DNA of 64,000 nt from Streptomyces sp. AC555_RSS877. Its GTDB lineage: Bacteria > Actinomycetota > Actinomycetes > Streptomycetales > Streptomycetaceae. The position numbers and the translations under genes were made by a program. Within the stretch, counting starts at the first letter, position 1, and the number at the start of each line of letters is the position of its first letter. Location: assembly GCF_019049245.1 (NCBI RefSeq), contig NZ_JAGMUK010000001.1:1-64000 (forward strand), given 5' to 3'. Below, one piece after another: positions 41,535 through 51,465 of the stretch. The notes under the pieces are model-generated. The model searched no databases. It was not told where the DNA came from and was given only the letters and a program-made list of their open reading frames with translations.

Positions 41535-44500
41535 GTGAGCAGCGATCGGGACGGGATCCGCGGGGGCTGGGCCACACCCGACGATGACCAGCCCGACGCC
41601 GAGTCCGCCATCGAGATGACGGGCGAGTTCACCATCGACTATGCGCCGCCCGCCTGGTACACGCAGAACGCGGGCGACACGGCGTCGGGACAGGGCACGG
41701 CCGGCGGTGCCTCCGGCGCCCCCGCGGCCGCTCCGCCACCGGCGGACAACGCGTTTGCGCCGCCGGCTCCGACCCCGCCTCCGGCGGCCGGGCCGACGCC
41801 CCCGCCCGGGCCTTCCGCGAGCGGCGGCTTCGAACTGCAGCAGCCGCAGGCTCAGCCGGAGGGACACGGGCCGGGCCAGGGCCAGGAACACGGGCAGGTC
41901 CAGGGTCACGGGCAGGGGCAGGCGCAGTGGGCTCCGGCCGCGCATGAGTCTCCCGTTGCGCCGCCTTCGCCGTCCTCTCCGCCTTCTCCGCCCGCCCCGC
42001 CGGTCGCCTCTGCGCCGTCCGTCACCCCGGCCCAGCCCGGCCCTTCCCCGTCTCCGTCGCCTTTCCCGACGTTCGGCGCGGAAGAGTCCGGCGACGGCGA
42101 TCTGGAGAGCGGCGCGACCATGCGGTTCTCCGCCGCCTCCCTGAAGCAGGAGATCGCGGATCTCGCCGCCGCGGCCAACGCCCAGCAGACTGCCGCGGAG
42201 AGCGAGCGCGAGAGCGAGAGCGAAGGCGAAGCCTCGGCCGCCGGTTCCGCCGAGGAAGCTGCTGCCGTCGCTGCGGCGCAGTCCGGCGACGGTGACGGCG
42301 ATTCCGACGGTACGACCGTGGACTCGGGCCGTGCCGAGGCCGGCACCGATGACGGCGTGGCCGTCTCCGACGCCCCTTCCGTCGGCGCCTCCGATGACGA
42401 CGTGGACAGCGCCGACGATGCGGAGGCCCCGGCCGTCGCCTCCGAGGGCGCCGCCACAACGGCGGACAACGAGGCCGAGGGCGCGTCGGCAGCGGACGCC
42501 GGTGCGTCCGCCGAGTCTTCCGGCGCCGACGCCGCTCCGCAAGGCGCACCCTCCGCCTGGACACCCCCGCCGGCGCCGCAGAACGGGGTGCCGCCGCTGC
42601 CGCCGTCGTACCAGCCCGCCGCTCCCGCGGCCGCCCCGCAGTGGCCCGCGCAGCCACAGCCACAGCCACAGCCACAGCAGGACCCAGCGGCATCGGCGCA
42701 GCAGCCGCCCTTCCAGCCGCAGGCACCGCAGCCCGCGCCGAATGCCTGGAACTCGCCCGCCGCGCCGACGCCGCCCGGCCCGCCGGCCACGCCGCAGCAC
42801 GGCTACGGCTTCCCGCACCCCGGCCCGCAGGCCCAGCAGCCTCCCGCCGCCCAGGGCGGGTACGGGTTCCCCCAGCAGCCGGCCCCCAACGCCCAGGGTG
42901 GGTACGGCTTCCCGCAGCCCCCTGCGCCCAACGCCCAAGGGGGGTACGGATTCCCGCAGCCCAACCCCCCGGCCCAGCAGCCCCCCGCCGCCCAGGGCGG
43001 GTACGGCTTCCCCCTGCCGCCCATGCAGCAGGGCCACCCGGGCCAGCCCACGAACCCCGCACAACCTCACCCGGGCCCTCCGCAGCAGCAGCCCGACGGC
43101 CAGGCCCCGCCGTTCCCCCAGCACCCGCAACACGCGCAACACCCGCAGCACCCTCAGCACCCTCAGCAAGGTCAGCCGCCCCAGCAGCCGCAGCCGCAGG
43201 CCGTCGATCCCCGCACCGGTGCCGCCTGGCCCCAGGCCGTCCAGCACGACCAGCGGCAGCCGGCCAACCCCGGTGCCGCGCCACTCGGTTACACCGCGGC
43301 CGTGGAGCTGTCCTCCGACCGTCTGCTCAACAGCAAGAAGCAGAAGGCGAAGAGCAGCCGCCCGGCGGCCGGCGGCAAGTTCAAGATCGGCGGGAAGAAG
43401 GAAGAGGCCGAGCGGCAGCGGAAGTTGGAGCTGATCCGCACGCCGGTGCTGTCCTGCTACCGGATCGCCGTCATCAGCCTCAAGGGCGGCGTCGGCAAGA
43501 CGACCACGACCACCGCGCTGGGCTCCACGCTCGCGACCGAGCGACAGGACAAGATCCTCGCGATCGACGCCAACCCGGACGCCGGCACCCTCGGCCGCCG
43601 GGTGCGCCGCGAGACCGGGGCCACGATCCGCGACCTCGTCCAGGCGATCCCGTACCTCAACTCGTACATGGACATCAGGCGGTTCACCTCCCAGGCCGCG
43701 TCCGGCCTGGAGATCATCGCCAACGACGTCGACCCGGCCGTGTCGACCACGTTCAACGACGAGGACTACCGGCGCGCGATCGACGTGCTCGGCAACCAGT
43801 ACCCGATCATCCTCACCGACTCCGGTACCGGCCTGCTCTACAGCGCCATGCGTGGTGTGCTCGACCTCGCCGACCAGCTCATCATCATCTCGACGCCGTC
43901 CGTGGACGGTGCGAGCAGTGCCAGCACGACCCTGGACTGGCTGTCGGCGCACGGATACGCCGACCTCGTCTCGCGGTCCCTCACGGTCATCTCCGGGGTC
44001 CGCGAGACCGGCAAGATGATCAAGGTCGAGGACATCGTCAGCCACTTCGAGACGCGCTGCCGCGGTGTCGTCGTCGTCCCCTTCGACGAACACCTCTCTG
44101 CCGGCGCCGAGGTCGACCTCGACATGATGCGGCCGAAGGTGCGGGAGGCGTACTTCAACCTCGCGGCGATGGTCGCCGAGGACTTCGTACGGCACCAGCA
44201 GTTGCACGGCCTGTGGACGGCCAACGGCAACCCGCCCCCGGTGGCGGCACCGCCGATGCCGGGACAGCAGCAGATTCCGGGACAGCCGTACGCCCAGCCG
44301 GGACAGCCCGGACAGCAGCCTCCGTACCCGCAGCAGCCCCACCCCGGCCAGCAGCCCCCGCCCCACCAGCCGTACCCCCAGGGCCAGCCCTACGCCCAGC
44401 CGGGACAGCCGCCCGCCGCGCCGGGACAGCCGTATCCGCAGCCAGGGCAGCAGCCCTACCCGCAGCAGGGCTACGGCTATCCCCAGCCGGGGCAGCCAGG

Positions 44501-44543
44501 CGGGCAGGGTGGGCAGGCCCCGCCACCGCCCCAGCAGCAGTAG
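41535..44543 (+). CDS. EspI-like Pro/Gln/Ala-rich ParA/MinD-type ATPase
   Basis: The 1002-residue protein has an about 600-residue disordered N-terminus rich in Pro, Gln and Ala with an acidic central section (about residues 190-340) and tandem GYGFPQ-type repeats (about residues 418-495). A SIMIBI ATPase domain with deviant Walker A KGGVGKT (residues 650-656), [15 protein letters not shown] and ILTDSGTG follows, then a Pro/Gln/Tyr tail ([19 protein letters not shown]). This order matches mycobacterial EspI, an ESX-linked ATPase proposed to adjust secretion to ATP supply. The start is a GTG immediately after AGGAGGAACT. It is the last type VII gene and ends at a strong hairpin. Confidence 0.85.
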   Translation: MSSDRDGIRGGWATPDDDQPDAESAIEMTGEFTIDYAPPAWYTQNAGDTASGQGTAGGASGAPAAAPPPADNAFAPPAPTPPPAAGPTPPPGPSASGGFELQQPQAQPEGHGPGQGQEHGQVQGHGQGQAQWAPAAHESPVAPPSPSSPPSPPAPPVASAPSVTPAQPGPSPSPSPFPTFGAEESGDGDLESGATMRFSAASLKQEIADLAAAANAQQTAAESERESESEGEASAAGSAEEAAAVAAAQSGDGDGDSDGTTVDSGRAEAGTDDGVAVSDAPSVGASDDDVDSADDAEAPAVASEGAATTADNEAEGASAADAGASAESSGADAAPQGAPSAWTPPPAPQNGVPPLPPSYQPAAPAAAPQWPAQPQPQPQPQQDPAASAQQPPFQPQAPQPAPNAWNSPAAPTPPGPPATPQHGYGFPHPGPQAQQPPAAQGGYGFPQQPAPNAQGGYGFPQPPAPNAQGGYGFPQPNPPAQQPPAAQGGYGFPLPPMQQGHPGQPTNPAQPHPGPPQQQPDGQAPPFPQHPQHAQHPQHPQHPQQGQPPQQPQPQAVDPRTGAAWPQAVQHDQRQPANPGAAPLGYTAAVELSSDRLLNSKKQKAKSSRPAAGGKFKIGGKKEEAERQRKLELIRTPVLSCYRIAVISLKGGVGKTTTTTALGSTLATERQDKILAIDANPDAGTLGRRVRRETGATIRDLVQAIPYLNSYMDIRRFTSQAASGLEIIANDVDPAVSTTFNDEDYRRAIDVLGNQYPIILTDSGTGLLYSAMRGVLDLADQLIIISTPSVDGASSASTTLDWLSAHGYADLVSRSLTVISGVRETGKMIKVEDIVSHFETRCRGVVVVPFDEHLSAGAEVDLDMMRPKVREAYFNLAAMVAEDFVRHQQLHGLWTANGNPPPVAAPPMPGQQQIPGQPYAQPGQPGQQPPYPQQPHPGQQPPPHQPYPQGQPYAQPGQPPAAPGQPYPQPGQQPYPQQGYGYPQPGQPGGQGGQAPPPPQQQ
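42795..43020 (+). repeat. Internal GYGFPQ repeats in the EspI-like gene
   Basis: Five imperfect units encode GYGFP followed by Pro/Gln/Ala/Asn spacers ([32 protein letters not shown]). Units differ in length, which suggests gain and loss by recombination. Confidence 0.85.
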
Positions 44544-44553
44544 GCCCACACGA

Positions 44554-44590
44554 AAGGGCGGCCGGTACCCGACAGGTACCGGCCGCCCTT
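44554..44590. terminator. Bidirectional terminator between the ESX locus and ribF
   Basis: A perfect 16-bp stem (44554-44569 with 44575-44590) with loop CGACA fills the gap between the convergent stops at 44543 (plus) and 44608 (minus). It marks the right edge of the type VII locus. Confidence 0.92.
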
Positions 44591-44607
44591 CGGCGTCGTG
44601 GCGAGTA

Positions 44608-45564
44608 CTACTCGGCGGTCTCCGCAGCCGCCACCAGCTCCCGGCACCGCTTCACGTCCTCCGCGATCTGCACGAGCAGCGCGTCGAGCGTGTCGAACTT
44701 CGCCTGGCCGCGGACGAAGGCGAGGAAGTCGACGGCGACGTGCAGGCCGTACAGGTCGAGGCCCACGCGGTCGATGGCGTACGCCTCCACCGTGCGCTCG
44801 GTGCCGTCGAACTGCGGGTTGGTGCCGACGGAGATCGCGGCGGGCATCGCCTCGCCCTGCGTGTGCAGCCAGCCGGCGTACACGCCGTCGGCGGGGATCG
44901 CGGTGTGCGGAAGGGTCTCGACGTTCGCCGTCGGGAAGCCCATCTCGCGGCCGCGCTGGGCACCGCGGACGACGATGCCCTCCACCCGGTGTGGGCGGCC
45001 CAGGATCTCGGCGGCGCCTTCGAGGTCGCCCTCGGCGACCAGGCGCCGGGTGAGGGTCGAGGAGAAGGGTTCGCCGCCGCCCGCCGTGCCGGACACGTAC
45101 AGGTCGACGACCTCGACCTCGAAGTCGTAGACCTTGCCCTGTTCGGCAAGGAACTCCACGTTCCCGGCGGCCTTGTGGCCGAAGCGGAAGTTGGGGCCCT
45201 CCACGACCGCCCTGGCGTGCAGCTTGTCGACCAGGACCTTGACGACGAAGTCGGCCGGGGACAGCTTCGAGAACTCCGTGGTGAAGGGGAGGATCAGGAG
45301 CGCGTCCACGCCCAGCTCGGCCATCAGTTCGGCGCGGCGGTGGTGCGGGGCGAGCAGCGGCGGGTGGCTGCCGGGGCGGACGACCTCGCTGGGGTGCGGG
45401 TCGAAGGTGACGACGACGGCGGGAACGCCCAGCTCACGGGCATGATCCACGGCATGCCGGATGATCAGCTGGTGCCCGCGGTGGACCCCGTCGTAGGAAC
45501 CGATGGTGACGACGCTGCGCCCCCAGTCCTCGGGGATGTCCTCCAAGCCACGCCAGCGCTGCAC
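44608..45564 (-). CDS. ribF: Bifunctional riboflavin kinase / FAD synthetase
   Basis: RibF turns riboflavin into FMN and FAD. The 318-residue protein has the N-terminal nucleotidyltransferase signature GSYDGVHRGHQ (residues 22-32) and the C-terminal riboflavin kinase domain (GFPTANVE near residue 205). I chose the GTG at 45564, with GAGGAG eight bases before it (MQRWRGLED), rather than the longer frame. It lies at the end of the truB-rbfA-infB neighbourhood, as usual in bacteria, but is separated from truB here by the large protease/NTPase-like gene. Confidence 0.94.
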   Translation of the reverse strand: MQRWRGLEDIPEDWGRSVVTIGSYDGVHRGHQLIIRHAVDHARELGVPAVVVTFDPHPSEVVRPGSHPPLLAPHHRRAELMAELGVDALLILPFTTEFSKLSPADFVVKVLVDKLHARAVVEGPNFRFGHKAAGNVEFLAEQGKVYDFEVEVVDLYVSGTAGGGEPFSSTLTRRLVAEGDLEGAAEILGRPHRVEGIVVRGAQRGREMGFPTANVETLPHTAIPADGVYAGWLHTQGEAMPAAISVGTNPQFDGTERTVEAYAIDRVGLDLYGLHVAVDFLAFVRGQAKFDTLDALLVQIAEDVKRCRELVAAAETAE

Positions 45565-45712
45565 TGTGACTGCTCCTCGTCGCAAACTCGTCGAACCCGT
45601 GTCCGTGGTTGTCTCTCACGCACGTATGTCTCACGCAGGTCTAAGGGTGCCATGCCGGGTGCTTCCTGCCCGCATCGGCATGGGCGCTGTGACCCGGCGC
45701 ACGTGAACCCGG

Positions 45713-48700
45713 TCAGGCGGGCACCCGCACGCCCGCCAGATTCTCGATCATCCGGCGGGCGCTCGGCCCCACCACCGCCGCCCACTCCTGCGGTGTCTCG
45801 GTCAGCCAGCCGGCCACCAGCGCGGCGAAGCCGGGGACGTGTCGCCCGAGGTCGACGAGGCCGCGGTCGAAGCAGGTCGCGCCGTCCGGGGTGCGGACGA
45901 GGAGAAGTCCGGTGCGGTGGACCAGGCCGCGCGCGACGAGCGGGTCGTCGTCACGCGAGGCGGCGGCGCGCAGTACGGCGATCAGGACGGCCGGGTCGTG
46001 TTCGCGGGTCAGGAGGAGTTCGAGGAGTTCCTGGCGCAGGGGGCGGGAGGCGGGTGCTCCGGAGGCCGCGAGTACGGTCGCGAGGTCTGCCCGCATCCCC
46101 TCTGGGCCGTCCAGCAGGCCGGTGACCAGGGGCAGCAGGACCGCGCGGGCAGTGGGGCCGTGGTCCAGTCGCCGGTCCACGTACGCCGCCACGTCCCCGG
46201 CCGTCGCCGGGCGCCGCTCCGCCGCCTCCCGTACCAGCGCGGCGATCCGGCGGCTCAGTGCGGGCGTGGTGACGTCGGCGAGCGCGCGCAGCACCGCCCC
46301 GGCGTCCGGGCGGCGCATCCGGGCCCGGAACGCGTCGAGCACCGGGTCCGGGTGGGTCGCCAGGGCGGGCACCAGCGCGCTCGGCGGCACCTGCGGATCG
46401 CCGGCCACGAACTGCCCGAGCGCCTGCGGCAGATGACGGGCCCGGGTGTGCGGGTCCCGGACGAGCAGGGCGAGCGCGCCGCCGTGCAGGGTGCAGTCGG
46501 CGGGGCGGGCGAGCAGGGCGAGAGCGGCGTAGCGCAGCAGTTCACGGTCGGCGTCGGTGCGCACGTGGGGGGCGGCGCGCAGTCCGTACGTCACCGCCGC
46601 GACCCGCCGCGCGGGCCGCTCGTCGTGCGTCCACCGGTCCACGGCCCGGCACACGGCCGACGGCTCGTCCTCGGACAGTACGGCGAGCAGTTCCTCGGCC
46701 CTGCCGTGCGCACTGTCGACGAGTACCTCCGTCAGGTCGTCCAGCGCCCGGTGCCGGTGCGTGTGCAGCAGCGCCTGCGCGGCCCTCGCCACGGTCGCGT
46801 GCGGGGTGGCGGGCAACGGGCGTTCGTCGTCGAACCAGCGGACGAGATGCGGTTGTACGGCGGCATGGTCGGCGATGAGCAGCCGGGCGACCGCGTCGAG
46901 GAACCGAGGCCCGCCGGTCTCGTGCGGCGCGCCGTCGGCGAGGACGAGCCGGCGCAGCAGGTCGAAGCGGGTGTCCTGCGGGAGCGGCAGGGCGGTCCAG
47001 AAGTCCGGCCCGAACTCGGTGGGCAACGGTCGCTCCTGCTGCCGCCAGGCCACCATCCGGTCGGTGAGCAGGCGGAGGAGGGGGGTGTACGGCGTCGCGT
47101 CCGGCACGCGCGGCAGGACCTCGGCGATGAGGCGGGCGGCCCACCAGTTGTCGGGGTCGGCGTCGATCGCGTGCACCAACTCGTCCAGGCGGCCGATGAG
47201 TTGACCGGCTCCGTGCTGACGGGCGAGGAGCAGCAGGGCTTGGACGACGGGGCCGATGCGGTGGTGCGGCACGGGGAACGGGCGGTCGCCGTCCGGGTCG
47301 GCCGGGCGGTGGACCAGGGCGCGCAACGCCTCGTCCAGATCGAGGTGCATGCCCTGGATCCAGTCGGCGAGCTCCTCGTGGGCGAAGCGGTAGCCGCCGC
47401 CGGCGGGGACGAGAAGGCCCTCGGTGAGGACGGCGGAGGCCCAGCCGGTGCCGCCGCCGAGCCTCGCGGGCACCTGCCCCCATGGGAACACCGCTTCGAA
47501 GGACTCGCGGCCCAGCTCGCCCTGCCCCGGGCCGAGGCTGCGGCGGGCGGCCTCGTGGACCTGCCCGGAGACCCGGGCGGCCAGGCGGCGTACGGCGGTG
47601 CCGCGCAGGCCGTTCTGCGCCGCCAGGCGGACGGCGATGCGCAGGCACATCAGGTCGAGGTGGGCCGAGAAGACGTCGTGGCGGTCGAGGCGGGTGTCGG
47701 GGGCGTCGGGGTGTGCGGCGCGGATCTCCGAGAGGAGGCGGAGGGTGAGGGGGTGCCGGGCGTCGGGGTCCGCGAGGACGCCCTCGGGGATGCCGTACCG
47801 CGCCCGTGCGAGGCGGGCCTCGTCGTCCTCCAGGTCGCCGAGGTGGACGCACGGGGGGCCAGGCTCGGGCCTGCGACGGGCCGGGGCGTCGTACGTCAGC
47901 TCCGCCGGAAACCTCACCCCCTCCCAGTACTCACTCCGACACGCCACCACCATGCGCACCCCGGTCTCCCGCAGCCACGTCGCCGTCCCGTCGGTCCACT
48001 CGGCGAGGCGGTGGGCCAGGACCGGCGGCATCTCCTCGGGGCCGTCGAGCAGGAGCAGGAGGGGGCGCCCCGCACGGTGGGCGAGGCGGGCGAGGCGTTC
48101 CGGGGTGGTGTCGCCGAGGTCCGGGAGGGCGGGGTCCGAGGCCGCGACGATCCGGGCGGCCCGCGCCAGCGCCCGTCGCGCCGCGTCCGCCACCGAGTCG
48201 TCGTCGTCCTTCAGGTCCGCGCCGCGCAGCCACAGCGTGGGCGCCGGTTCCGCGGAGCGGTGACGGCGTGCGGCCAGGGCGGCGAGCTCTGTCGTACGGC
48301 CGCTGCCGGGCGCCCCGACGAGCCCGAGGACGGCGGCCGGGCCCTCGAGGAACGCGGCGAACGCCGCCGCCGTGACGGCCCGTTCGACCGGCTCCACCGC
48401 GCCCGGCCCTCTTGCCCCGGCGCCCACCTCCACCCCCGCACCCGGACTCGGACCCGGACCCGCTGAGTCCGCGCCCGGCTCGCCGGCCCCCACCCCCGCC
48501 AGCACCCCCACCGGCCCGTCCTGGCCCACCGAAGTCGCCGTCAGCTCCAGCACCCCGGCGAGGTTGAGGTCGACGCCGTACGCGGGGACCGTCGCCGCGT
48601 TCTCGGCCAGCAGATCCGCGAGGGGCCCGCTCGGCGCCGGGCGCAGCGGTACCGCGAAGCCCACGTCCCGGTGGCCGCTCTGCAGCGCGGTGCCGAGGAC

Positions 48701-49306
48701 GCCGACCACGGCACCGGTGTCGGCGTCGAGCACCGGCCCACCGGCGGCGCCGCCGCCCAGGCGCAGCGCGTCCCGCCCGGCCGTGCCGATCGCGAGCTCC
48801 AGGGCGTCCCCGAGGTAGTGGAAGCGGTCGGTGGCGGTGTACGTCACTGGGGTCGCGCCCAGTACCCGTGCCTCGCGCCAGCAACCTGCGGGGACGCGCA
48901 CGTAGGTGCCGGTCTCGACCCGGTCCCGCACGGTGACGGGCAGGGGATCCACGCCGAGGCCTGCGGTGCGGACGAGAGCGAGGTCCAGCTCGGGCAGCGG
49001 GGTCACCGCGTCGGCGGTCACGACACGGCTGCGGTCCCCAGCGGCGTACAGGACGAGCCGGGACAGGCCGTCGACGGTCTCGTGGCTGGTGACGACCGTG
49101 CCGTGGTGGTCGGCCACGAAGCCGGTGCCGCGGGGGCGGCCGGCGAGGTCGTGGATGTGGACCAGCGAGTCGTCGCGCCCGGGCCCCTCCCCCGGTTCCT
49201 CCACTGCGGGACGCTGTCCGCCGCGCGTGTACCGGGAACCGTCGTCCTGCTGGATCGGACGTGCGGTGCCGCGGGCGTCCCCGGTCCGCGGGCCCCGTCC
49301 CGCCAT
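45713..49306 (-). CDS. Trypsin-fold plus NTPase-like protein with altered active sites
   Basis: The 1197-residue protein has an N-terminal trypsin-like domain (residues 48-225) with His 75 (VTSHE) and Asp 108 (LDLAL) in place. The catalytic GxSGGP motif reads GAAGGP, so Ser is replaced by Ala 188. A STAND/NACHT-like NTPase follows, whose P-loop GAPGSGRT (331-338) has Arg for the invariant Lys and whose Walker B is LLLLLDGPEE (about residue 435). The C-terminal 600 residues are helical repeats. This is the layout of signalling or defence proteases, but catalysis looks impaired in both domains. ATG 49306 has GGGAGG seven bases upstream; GTG 49366 is an alternative. Confidence 0.82.
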   Translation of the reverse strand: MAGRGPRTGDARGTARPIQQDDGSRYTRGGQRPAVEEPGEGPGRDDSLVHIHDLAGRPRGTGFVADHHGTVVTSHETVDGLSRLVLYAAGDRSRVVTADAVTPLPELDLALVRTAGLGVDPLPVTVRDRVETGTYVRVPAGCWREARVLGATPVTYTATDRFHYLGDALELAIGTAGRDALRLGGGAAGGPVLDADTGAVVGVLGTALQSGHRDVGFAVPLRPAPSGPLADLLAENAATVPAYGVDLNLAGVLELTATSVGQDGPVGVLAGVGAGEPGADSAGPGPSPGAGVEVGAGARGPGAVEPVERAVTAAAFAAFLEGPAAVLGLVGAPGSGRTTELAALAARRHRSAEPAPTLWLRGADLKDDDDSVADAARRALARAARIVAASDPALPDLGDTTPERLARLAHRAGRPLLLLLDGPEEMPPVLAHRLAEWTDGTATWLRETGVRMVVACRSEYWEGVRFPAELTYDAPARRRPEPGPPCVHLGDLEDDEARLARARYGIPEGVLADPDARHPLTLRLLSEIRAAHPDAPDTRLDRHDVFSAHLDLMCLRIAVRLAAQNGLRGTAVRRLAARVSGQVHEAARRSLGPGQGELGRESFEAVFPWGQVPARLGGGTGWASAVLTEGLLVPAGGGYRFAHEELADWIQGMHLDLDEALRALVHRPADPDGDRPFPVPHHRIGPVVQALLLLARQHGAGQLIGRLDELVHAIDADPDNWWAARLIAEVLPRVPDATPYTPLLRLLTDRMVAWRQQERPLPTEFGPDFWTALPLPQDTRFDLLRRLVLADGAPHETGGPRFLDAVARLLIADHAAVQPHLVRWFDDERPLPATPHATVARAAQALLHTHRHRALDDLTEVLVDSAHGRAEELLAVLSEDEPSAVCRAVDRWTHDERPARRVAAVTYGLRAAPHVRTDADRELLRYAALALLARPADCTLHGGALALLVRDPHTRARHLPQALGQFVAGDPQVPPSALVPALATHPDPVLDAFRARMRRPDAGAVLRALADVTTPALSRRIAALVREAAERRPATAGDVAAYVDRRLDHGPTARAVLLPLVTGLLDGPEGMRADLATVLAASGAPASRPLRQELLELLLTREHDPAVLIAVLRAAASRDDDPLVARGLVHRTGLLLVRTPDGATCFDRGLVDLGRHVPGFAALVAGWLTETPQEWAAVVGPSARRMIENLAGVRVPA

Positions 49307-49629
49307 GGTCGAACCTCCCCGCCGTACCGAGCGCGTGCCCAGGGCCTCGGATGAGCTCTCGGACACTGATGAGCCGAGAAAGAGGCCCTGACCTCGACGT
49401 TAGGCGCGAGGCGATCAGCCGGACAGATCGTCCGGCGAACGCGCCCCCTTCCGCTCCCCCGGTTCACTCCGAGCGCCTGCCCGGTCGGGTGAATGGACGG
49501 GGGCGGCTGGATACACCCTAGGGGTGGGGGAACCGAGGGGGGACCGTGGAGCGGCGGCAGCGACGACCCCGTGATCGCCGCTCCACGGTCGGCCACCGCG
49601 CCGTGCGCAGGCCGGCCTCGGCGCGGACC
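49307..49629. other. Intergenic region between truB and the protease/NTPase-like gene
   Basis: This 323-bp stretch contains the truB terminator (49543-49589) and a 7-bp hairpin (49419-49425 with 49431-49437) of unknown meaning. The rest should hold the promoter of the 45713-49306 gene, but I cannot identify its boxes. Confidence 0.5.
49543..49589 (-). terminator. Terminator after truB
   Basis: A perfect 14-bp stem (49543-49556 with 49576-49589) with a 19-base loop begins 41 bases past the truB stop and closes the nusA-infB-truB operon. Confidence 0.8.
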
Positions 49630-50535
49630 TCAGCCGAATATGGCGAGGCTCTTCGCCTTGCCCTTGTGCTCCTCGACGAGGGCGAGGAAACGGCCCTTGG
49701 GGTCGAAGACGGCCACGGCGCCCACGCCCGTGTACTCGTCGGACATGTCGAGCCGGACGCCGTTGGTGAGCAGCTGGGCCCGCCTGGCGTCCACGTCCCA
49801 GCGCGGGAACGCGGCCGCGGCGGCCTCGGCGATCGGCATCACCGTGAGTTCCTGCTGGTGCTGGTCGAGGGTGCGGGCGGAGTCCAGCTTGTACGGGCCG
49901 ACGCGCGTGCGGCGCAGCGCCGTGAGGTGCCCGCCGACGCCCAGCCCGGCGCCCAGGTCGCGGGCGAGGGCCCGGATGTACGTGCCGGACGAGCAGACCA
50001 CCGACACCACCAGGTCCAGGACCGGGGTGCCGTCCTCGGCGACGGCGTCCCGGACGTCGTACACCGCGAAGGAGGAGACGGTGACGGGCCGGGCGGGGAT
50101 CTCGAAGTCCTCGCCCTCCCGCGCCCGCTTGTAGGACCGCACGCCGTTGATCTTGATCGCGCTGACCTTGGACGGCACCTGCATGATCCGGCCGGTCAGC
50201 TCGGCGATACCCGAGTCGACGGCGTCGCGGGTGACCTTCGAGGCGTCGACCGACCCCGTGATCGCGCCCTCGGCGTCGTCGGTCAGGGTCGTCTGCCCCA
50301 GGCGGATCGTGCCCAGGTACTCCTTCTCGGTGAGCGCGAGGTGCCCGAGGAGCTTGGTCGCCTTCTCGACGCCGAGGACGAGCACGCCCGTCGCCATGGG
50401 GTCGAGGGTGCCGGCGTGGCCGACACGGCGGGTCCGGGCGATGCCGCGCATCTTGGCGACGACATCGTGCGAAGTGAAGCCCGACGGCTTGTCGACAATG
50501 ACAAGGCCGTCGGGCGTCCGGGTCTTCTCGGTCAT
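49630..50535 (-). CDS. truB: tRNA pseudouridine(55) synthase
   Basis: TruB makes pseudouridine 55 in the T-arm of tRNAs. The 301-residue protein shows the family motif RRVGHAGTLDPMATG with catalytic Asp 45, a KPSGFTSHD segment at the start, and the C-terminal RNA-contacting part. The ATG overlaps the rbfA stop (ATGA, four bases). It is the last gene of the translation/RNA operon before the terminator at 49543-49589. Confidence 0.96.
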   Translation of the reverse strand: MTEKTRTPDGLVIVDKPSGFTSHDVVAKMRGIARTRRVGHAGTLDPMATGVLVLGVEKATKLLGHLALTEKEYLGTIRLGQTTLTDDAEGAITGSVDASKVTRDAVDSGIAELTGRIMQVPSKVSAIKINGVRSYKRAREGEDFEIPARPVTVSSFAVYDVRDAVAEDGTPVLDLVVSVVCSSGTYIRALARDLGAGLGVGGHLTALRRTRVGPYKLDSARTLDQHQQELTVMPIAEAAAAAFPRWDVDARRAQLLTNGVRLDMSDEYTGVGAVAVFDPKGRFLALVEEHKGKAKSLAIFG

Positions 50536-50978
50536 TCGGCGGCGTCGTCCTCGTCCTCGCCCGGCTTCTTGTACGGGTCCGCCTCGCCGGCGTACTTGGC
50601 GCCGGCCGAGACCTCGCGCACCTTCTCGTCGGACTGGCGTGCCTTGTCGAGGAGATCCTCGATGGTCTTGGCGGTGTCGGGCAGCGCGTCGGCCACGAAG
50701 GTCAGCGTGGGGGTGAACTTCACGCCCGCCGCCGCACCGACCGCGGAGCGGAGCACGCCCTTGGCGCTCTCCAGTCCGGCGGCCGCGGCCGCCCGCTCCT
50801 CGTCGTCCCCGTACACCGTGTAGAAGACGGTCGCCTCCCGCAGGTCACCCGTGACCCGGGTGTCCGTGATGGTGACGTGCGAGCCGAGCCGCGGGTCCTT
50901 GATCCCGCGCTGCAGCTTCTGGGCCACCACCTCCCGGATGAGGTCCGCCAGCCTTTTCGCCCGCGCGTTGTCGGCCAC
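50532..50978 (-). CDS. rbfA: 30S ribosome-binding factor A
   Basis: RbfA assists late maturation of the 30S subunit at low temperature. The 148-residue protein has the KH-like RbfA domain (KRLADLIREVVAQKLQRGIKD, LRSAVGAAAGVKFTPTLTFVAD, IEDLLDKAR) and an acidic tail ending DDAAE. The start is a GTG (VADNARAKR). It follows the DUF503 gene by 39 bases and overlaps truB. Confidence 0.95.
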   Translation of the reverse strand: MADNARAKRLADLIREVVAQKLQRGIKDPRLGSHVTITDTRVTGDLREATVFYTVYGDDEERAAAAAGLESAKGVLRSAVGAAAGVKFTPTLTFVADALPDTAKTIEDLLDKARQSDEKVREVSAGAKYAGEADPYKKPGEDEDDAAE

Positions 50979-51017
50979 TGGTCCGTCTCCCGTTCTTTCT
51001 TCTTCTACGTTCCTGGG

Positions 51018-51311
51018 TCAGTCGTCGTCACCGTGGAAGCGCCGCCGCACGGACAGCAGTTCCACTTCGGGGCGTCCGGCGACCAGCCGTTCACACCGGT
51101 CCAGTACGTCCGTCACGTGCCCCGCGTCGCCGGACACCAGCGCGAGGCCGATACCGGCCCTGCGGTGGAGGTCCATATGGTCCACCTCGGCCGCGCTCAC
51201 CGCGTACTTCCGCTGCAGCTCGGCGACGATCGGGCGGACGACGGAGCGCTTCTCCTTCAGCGACCGTACGTCGCCGAGGAGGAGGTCGAAGGACAGCGTC
51301 CCCACATACAT
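51018..51311 (-). CDS. DUF503 (YlxP-like) protein
   Basis: The 97-residue protein carries the DUF503 pattern (SLKEKRSVVRPIVAELQRKY, VSAAEVDHMDLHRRAGIGLALVSGD). YlxP-type proteins are found between infB and rbfA in many Gram-positive genomes and are linked to ribosome function. The exact role is not established. It lies between the infB terminator hairpin and rbfA. Confidence 0.9.
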   Translation of the reverse strand: MYVGTLSFDLLLGDVRSLKEKRSVVRPIVAELQRKYAVSAAEVDHMDLHRRAGIGLALVSGDAGHVTDVLDRCERLVAGRPEVELLSVRRRFHGDDD

Positions 51312-51395
51312 GTGTGTAACCGGTTCACCCGCCGGTACGGGATCGATGGCCCCGCCATCCTTGTGGCAGGGACATCAGAACCGTACAACGAACGG

Positions 51396-51438
51396 CCGGG
51401 GCCGATCGACGGAAATACTCTCCGTCGACCGGCCCCGG
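51396..51438 (-). terminator. Hairpin between infB and the DUF503 gene
   Basis: An 18-bp stem with one mismatch (51396-51413 with 51421-51438) and a seven-base loop lies 28 bases past the infB stop. It separates rimP-nusA-ylxR-infB from DUF503-rbfA-truB, which may be fed by partial readthrough or a local promoter. Confidence 0.8.
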
Positions 51439-51465
51439 ACCGGACCGTCTCGGAAGTCCGAGCGC

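Noticed and set aside
41469..44549. Minus-strand open frame of 1026 codons opposite the EspI-like gene
   Set aside because: Arises from the Pro/Gln-rich biased codons of the true gene; the product is Leu/Arg/Gly repeats without motifs.
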